Below are positions 31,025 through 33,989 of a stretch of 33,989 bases of DNA, in pieces. Both the position numbers and the translations under genes were made by a program. Source of the stretch: Myxococcaceae bacterium (GTDB taxonomy: Bacteria > Myxococcota_A > UBA9160); assembly GCA_905339255.1 (NCBI GenBank), contig CAJPFO010000166.1, forward strand, positions 1-33,989, in the 5' to 3' direction. The first letter of the stretch is position 1. The number at the start of each line of letters is the position of its first letter. The notes under the pieces were generated by a model that made no database searches, was not told where the DNA came from, and saw only the letters and a program-made list of their open reading frames with translations.

Positions 31025-32671
31025 ATGCCCGTTCACGGTGGCAAGCTCGCGGCGCGCGCCCTCAAGCAGGCCGGCGTCGAGTGCATCTTCACGCTTTCCG
31101 GTGGCCACATCATGCCGATCTACGACGGCTGCCTCGACGAGGGCATCCGGATCATCGATGTCCGCCACGAGCAGGCCGCCGTCCATGCCGCCGACGCCTG
31201 GGCCCGCTGCAATCCCGGAAAGATCGGTGTGGCCGCGATCACGGCCGGTCCGGGCGTCACCGACGGCGTCACGGGCGTCGCGAACGCCTGGCGAGCGAAC
31301 TCGCCGATCCTGGTCTTCGGCGGACAGGGGCCCTTCGCGAACCTCCGCCGCGGCTCGCTGCAGGAGATGGACCACGTCGGAGTGATGCGACCGATCACCA
31401 AGTGGGCCGATGCTTGCTACGACACGAAGCGGATTCCCGAGTACATCGAGCTCGCGATCCGTCATGCGGTGTCGGGAATCCCCGGGCCGGCCTTCCTCGA
31501 AATCCCGATGGACGTCTTCATGGGGCAGGCCGAATGGGAGCAGTCGCCGATTCCGAGGATCCGGACTGCTCCCCCGAGGCTTTCGCCCGATCGCGTCGAG
31601 ATCCGAGAGGCGATCGCGCTGCTCGGCAAGTGCCGCAAGCCGATGCTCATGGCGGGGACGAGCGTCAAGTGGTCGATGGCGAGTGCCGCGATGAACGCGT
31701 TTCTCGACGAGACCCGGATGCCCGCGTACACGAACGGCATGGGGCGAGGCACCATCCCGCCCACGTCGAACCAGTATCTCAATCGCTCTCGCCGCGAGGC
31801 GATGAAGCAGATCGATCTCATCATCCTCGCGGGCTCACTCCTCGACTTCCGCCTCGCGTTCGGGAAGACGATTCCGCCGACGGCGAAGATCATTCAGCTC
31901 GACATGGACGCCACGCTGATCGGGATGAACCGAGGCGCCGACGTCGGCCTCGTCGGAAACCTCGCATGCAGCTTCGAGCTCCTGCTCGAGGAGATGAAGA
32001 ACGAGGGGGTGAAGCTCGACTTCTCGAGCTGGCTCTCCGAGCTCAGGGAGATCGAGACGGCCGCGGAGAAGAAGGTCGAGGCGGCGCTCTACAGCGACGA
32101 GACTCCGATCGATCCGCAGCGGATGTGCCGCGAGGTTCGAGACTGGCTCGGCGACCTCGGCGAGAGCATCGTGATCGGCGATGGTGGCGACATCGTCGCA
32201 ACGGCCGCCAAGATCCTCCCGGTGCCGCGCGAGGGCGCTTGGATGGATCCGGGCCCGCTCGGGACGCTCGGCGTCGGAATGCCGTTCGCGCTCGCGGCGC
32301 AGGCCTCGCACCCCGACAAACGGGTCGTGATCGTCTACGGCGACGGCTCTTTCGGGTTGAACGGCTTCGAGTATGACACCGCGGTCCGTTTCGAGCTCCC
32401 GATCATCGGGATCGTCGGAAACGACGGAGCCTGGGGGCAGATGATGCGGCCGCAGGGCGCCGTCTACGGCTGGGATCGGCTGCAGGGGACTCTTCTCAAC
32501 TACACGCGTTACGACAAGGTCGTCGAGGCGCTCGGTGGGCACGGGGAGTACTGCACGCGTCCCGAGGAGATCCGCCCCGCGCTCGATCGCGCGGCAGCAT
32601 CGGGAAAGCCCGCGCTCGTGAACGTCGTGATCCGGCAGGACCGGGAGTACAAGGGCGGGATCTACGTCTAG
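31025..32671 (+). CDS. thiamine-diphosphate-dependent enzyme, acetolactate synthase/2-hydroxyacyl-CoA lyase-like
   Basis: 548 residues with the three-domain layout of the acetolactate synthase superfamily: N-terminal Pyr domain with the cofactor-activating Glu49 in VRHEQAAVHAADAW, a central domain (about 190-330), and the PP domain with the Mg/ThDP motif GDGSFGLNGFE (439-449) ending at Asn466. IPGPAFLEIPMDV (152-164) is typical of the superfamily. It would act on a 2-keto acid or 2-hydroxyacyl-CoA in the cytoplasm. Absence of a neighbouring small regulatory subunit (ilvH/N) argues against the branched-chain biosynthetic enzyme; lyase-type or decarboxylase roles are equally possible. No FAD-specific decision can be made. 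Its stop is within a base or two of the next reading frame. Confidence 0.85.
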   Translation: MPVHGGKLAARALKQAGVECIFTLSGGHIMPIYDGCLDEGIRIIDVRHEQAAVHAADAWARCNPGKIGVAAITAGPGVTDGVTGVANAWRANSPILVFGGQGPFANLRRGSLQEMDHVGVMRPITKWADACYDTKRIPEYIELAIRHAVSGIPGPAFLEIPMDVFMGQAEWEQSPIPRIRTAPPRLSPDRVEIREAIALLGKCRKPMLMAGTSVKWSMASAAMNAFLDETRMPAYTNGMGRGTIPPTSNQYLNRSRREAMKQIDLIILAGSLLDFRLAFGKTIPPTAKIIQLDMDATLIGMNRGADVGLVGNLACSFELLLEEMKNEGVKLDFSSWLSELREIETAAEKKVEAALYSDETPIDPQRMCREVRDWLGDLGESIVIGDGGDIVATAAKILPVPREGAWMDPGPLGTLGVGMPFALAAQASHPDKRVVIVYGDGSFGLNGFEYDTAVRFELPIIGIVGNDGAWGQMMRPQGAVYGWDRLQGTLLNYTRYDKVVEALGGHGEYCTRPEEIRPALDRAAASGKPALVNVVIRQDREYKGGIYV

Positions 32672-32672
32672 C

Positions 32673-33989
32673 GTCTCCGCGGGCGAGAAGAAGGTCACTC
32701 CCGAAGCGCTCGGCCTCGACGCGGCGTCGCTCGAGGCGCTCGCGGCCGCGCTCGGGCCCTACGCCGTTCTCGATTTCGAGACGACGGGGCTCTCGGGAGA
32801 CGCCCGCGCCGAGATCCTCGAGGTCGGCGTCGTCGAGGTCGACCCGGGGCACGCGGAGGTCACGACCTTCGAGACGCTGCTGCGCCCCGAGCGGGGCGTG
32901 CCCGCCGCGATCACCCGGCTCACGGGAATCACCGACGAGCTCGTCGCGGGCGCGCCGCCGCTCGCCGAGCTGCGGGCCGCGCTCGCCGAGCGTCTCCGCG
33001 GCCGGACGCTCGTGGCCCACAACGCAGACTTCGAGAGCTTCTTCTTGGCGCGCGACGTGCTCGACGGCTCGCCACTCCCGCGTTTTCTCGATACGCAGGA
33101 TCTGCTCTCGATCACGCATCCCGACGCGAGCGATCTGCGTCTCGAGACGTTCACGAGACGACTGCTCGGAAGCGAGGAGCGCCACCGCGCCCTTTCGGAT
33201 GCACTCGACGCGGCGCGAGTGATCTCGCACGTTGGAGTCGGAGCGCGCGAAGGCGAGCCCCGTGCGATCGCCGCTCGTGACGCGCTCGCACGCTTCGCGC
33301 CCGATTCTCCGTGGCTCGCGCTCTTTCCCGCTGCCGTCGAGGCGCGCGCGACGGCTCCGGAATCTCCCTGGCTCGAGATCGGCCGCTCCGACGAGAAGCC
33401 CGTCGCTTTCGACGAAGACCAGGTCGCCCTCGCGCTCGCCGACGAGGCGCGCGGGCGGCGCCACTTTCCGAATTACCGGGTTCGTGAGGACCAGATCCGA
33501 CTCGCGCGACACTTCGTGCGGAACCTCCGCGACGGCGGCGTATTGCTTCTCGAAGGCGGAACCGGGGTCGGAAAATCACTCGCATACCTCGCCGCGGCGA
33601 TCCCCTTCGTGATGACGCGGCCCGCCAGCTCGCGGCGCGAGCCTCTGGTGATCTCGACGCGGACGAAGCTCCTCCAGGACCAGCTTCTCCAGAAGGACGT
33701 CGCGGCGACGGCGCGCTTTCTCGGCTGGCCCGGGCTTCGCGCGATCTCGATGAAGGGCCGCGCCAACTATGCCTGCTCGCGACGGCTCGAGCGGGTTCTC
33801 CTCGAGGGCCGCGAGCCGCGGATCTTCGCCGAGGATCGGATGGCCTACGCCGTCCTCGAAGCGTGCGCGAGGATCCGGCCTCACGGCGACTTGCGCTCGG
33901 TGCCCGGAGCGTTGCTCCACCGCTACAAGCCGCTCCGCGATCTGATCGCGCGATCGACCACGAGTCGCGCCGAGCAATGCTCGCGCGAG
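32673..33989 (+). CDS. DEDDh exonuclease fused to DinG/XPD-type helicase (5' part; start unclear)
   Basis: Open frame running off the right edge, about 439 codons seen. An epsilon-like DEDDh exonuclease comes first: YAVLDFETTGLS (first Asp at 32772), RTLVAHNADFES, and HRALSDALDAARV with the His-x4-Asp ending. A superfamily 2 helicase follows: FPNYRVREDQIRLAR and Walker A GGTGVGKS (33555-33578), ISTRTKLLQDQLL, and GRANYAC plus EQCSR, cysteines placed like the iron-sulfur ligands of DinG and XPD. The later helicase motifs are beyond the window. No ATG, GTG or TTG exists in any frame between 32629 and the first catalytic motif; the next in-frame GTG (32898) would remove it. The start given is only the first codon after the preceding stop. 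Confidence 0.8.

Noticed and set aside
1-33989. tRNA, rRNA, CRISPR array, insertion sequence or prophage
   Set aside because: No direct repeats with spacers, transposase or integrase frames, or cloverleaf patterns were seen by eye.

Overview
This is a gene-dense, very GC-rich stretch of chromosome from a Gram-negative bacterium. An outer membrane is indicated by a Pal-type lipoprotein, a TolC-type channel and a tripartite RND pump. Base composition and gene content (FATP-type acyl-CoA synthetase, cytochrome P450, thiolase-like protein with a DUF35-like tail, PQQ dehydrogenase, ECF sigma factor) fit a Myxococcota or 'Deltaproteobacteria'-like lineage, but that assignment is inference. I see no tRNA, rRNA, CRISPR array, insertion sequence, phage gene or attachment site. 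No gene-free stretch exceeds about 200 bases.

Layout. 204-2009 (+): FATP-type acyl-CoA synthetase. 2125-7893 (-): a run of four genes, transcribed in the order thiolase-like/DUF35 fusion, P450, alpha/beta hydrolase, divergent SelO-like pseudokinase. 7962-10967 (+): SppA peptidase, SRPBCC protein and alpha/beta hydrolase, closed by a hairpin. 11107-13158 (+): ECF sigma factor, zinc-finger anti-sigma factor, an Arg/Glu-rich repeat protein and a small six-cysteine protein, all abutting or overlapping. 13180-14091 (-): EamA exporter. 14186-15596 (+): NfeD plus paraslipin. 15689-17011 (-): MFS carrier, divergent from 17147-19788 (+), a TetR regulator overlapping a PQQ dehydrogenase. 19816-22208 (-): gamma-glutamyltransferase-like protein overlapping a histidine phosphatase. 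22293-24279 (+): an unknown protein, a crotonase and Pal. 24337-30862 (-): a Cus/Czc-type metal efflux operon led by a small Cys/His protein. 31025 to the end (+): a ThDP enzyme followed by an exonuclease-helicase of the DinG class, cut off by the window edge.

How the genes may work together. The acyl-CoA synthetase, P450, cysteine-less thiolase-like protein with OB tail and crotonase together look like parts of a CoA-dependent pathway for degrading or remodelling a branched, steroid or isoprenoid side chain. Each family is seen directly; the pathway is inferred. The efflux operon is a coherent unit for Cu/Ag or a related metal. The sigma/anti-sigma operon probably responds to envelope stress or metal, with the repeat protein as a candidate periplasmic partner.

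The most unusual points are these: the Ser-for-Cys thiolase/DUF35 fusion beside a P450; a perfect palindrome lying between the -35 and -10 boxes of the TetR gene, whose -10 sits six bases from the ATG; similar leaderless-looking promoters at other genes; an exonuclease-helicase with no ATG, GTG or TTG upstream of its first catalytic motif; Met-x-x-Met and His-x-x-His ladders in the efflux adaptor; and a SelO relative without the usual lysine motif.
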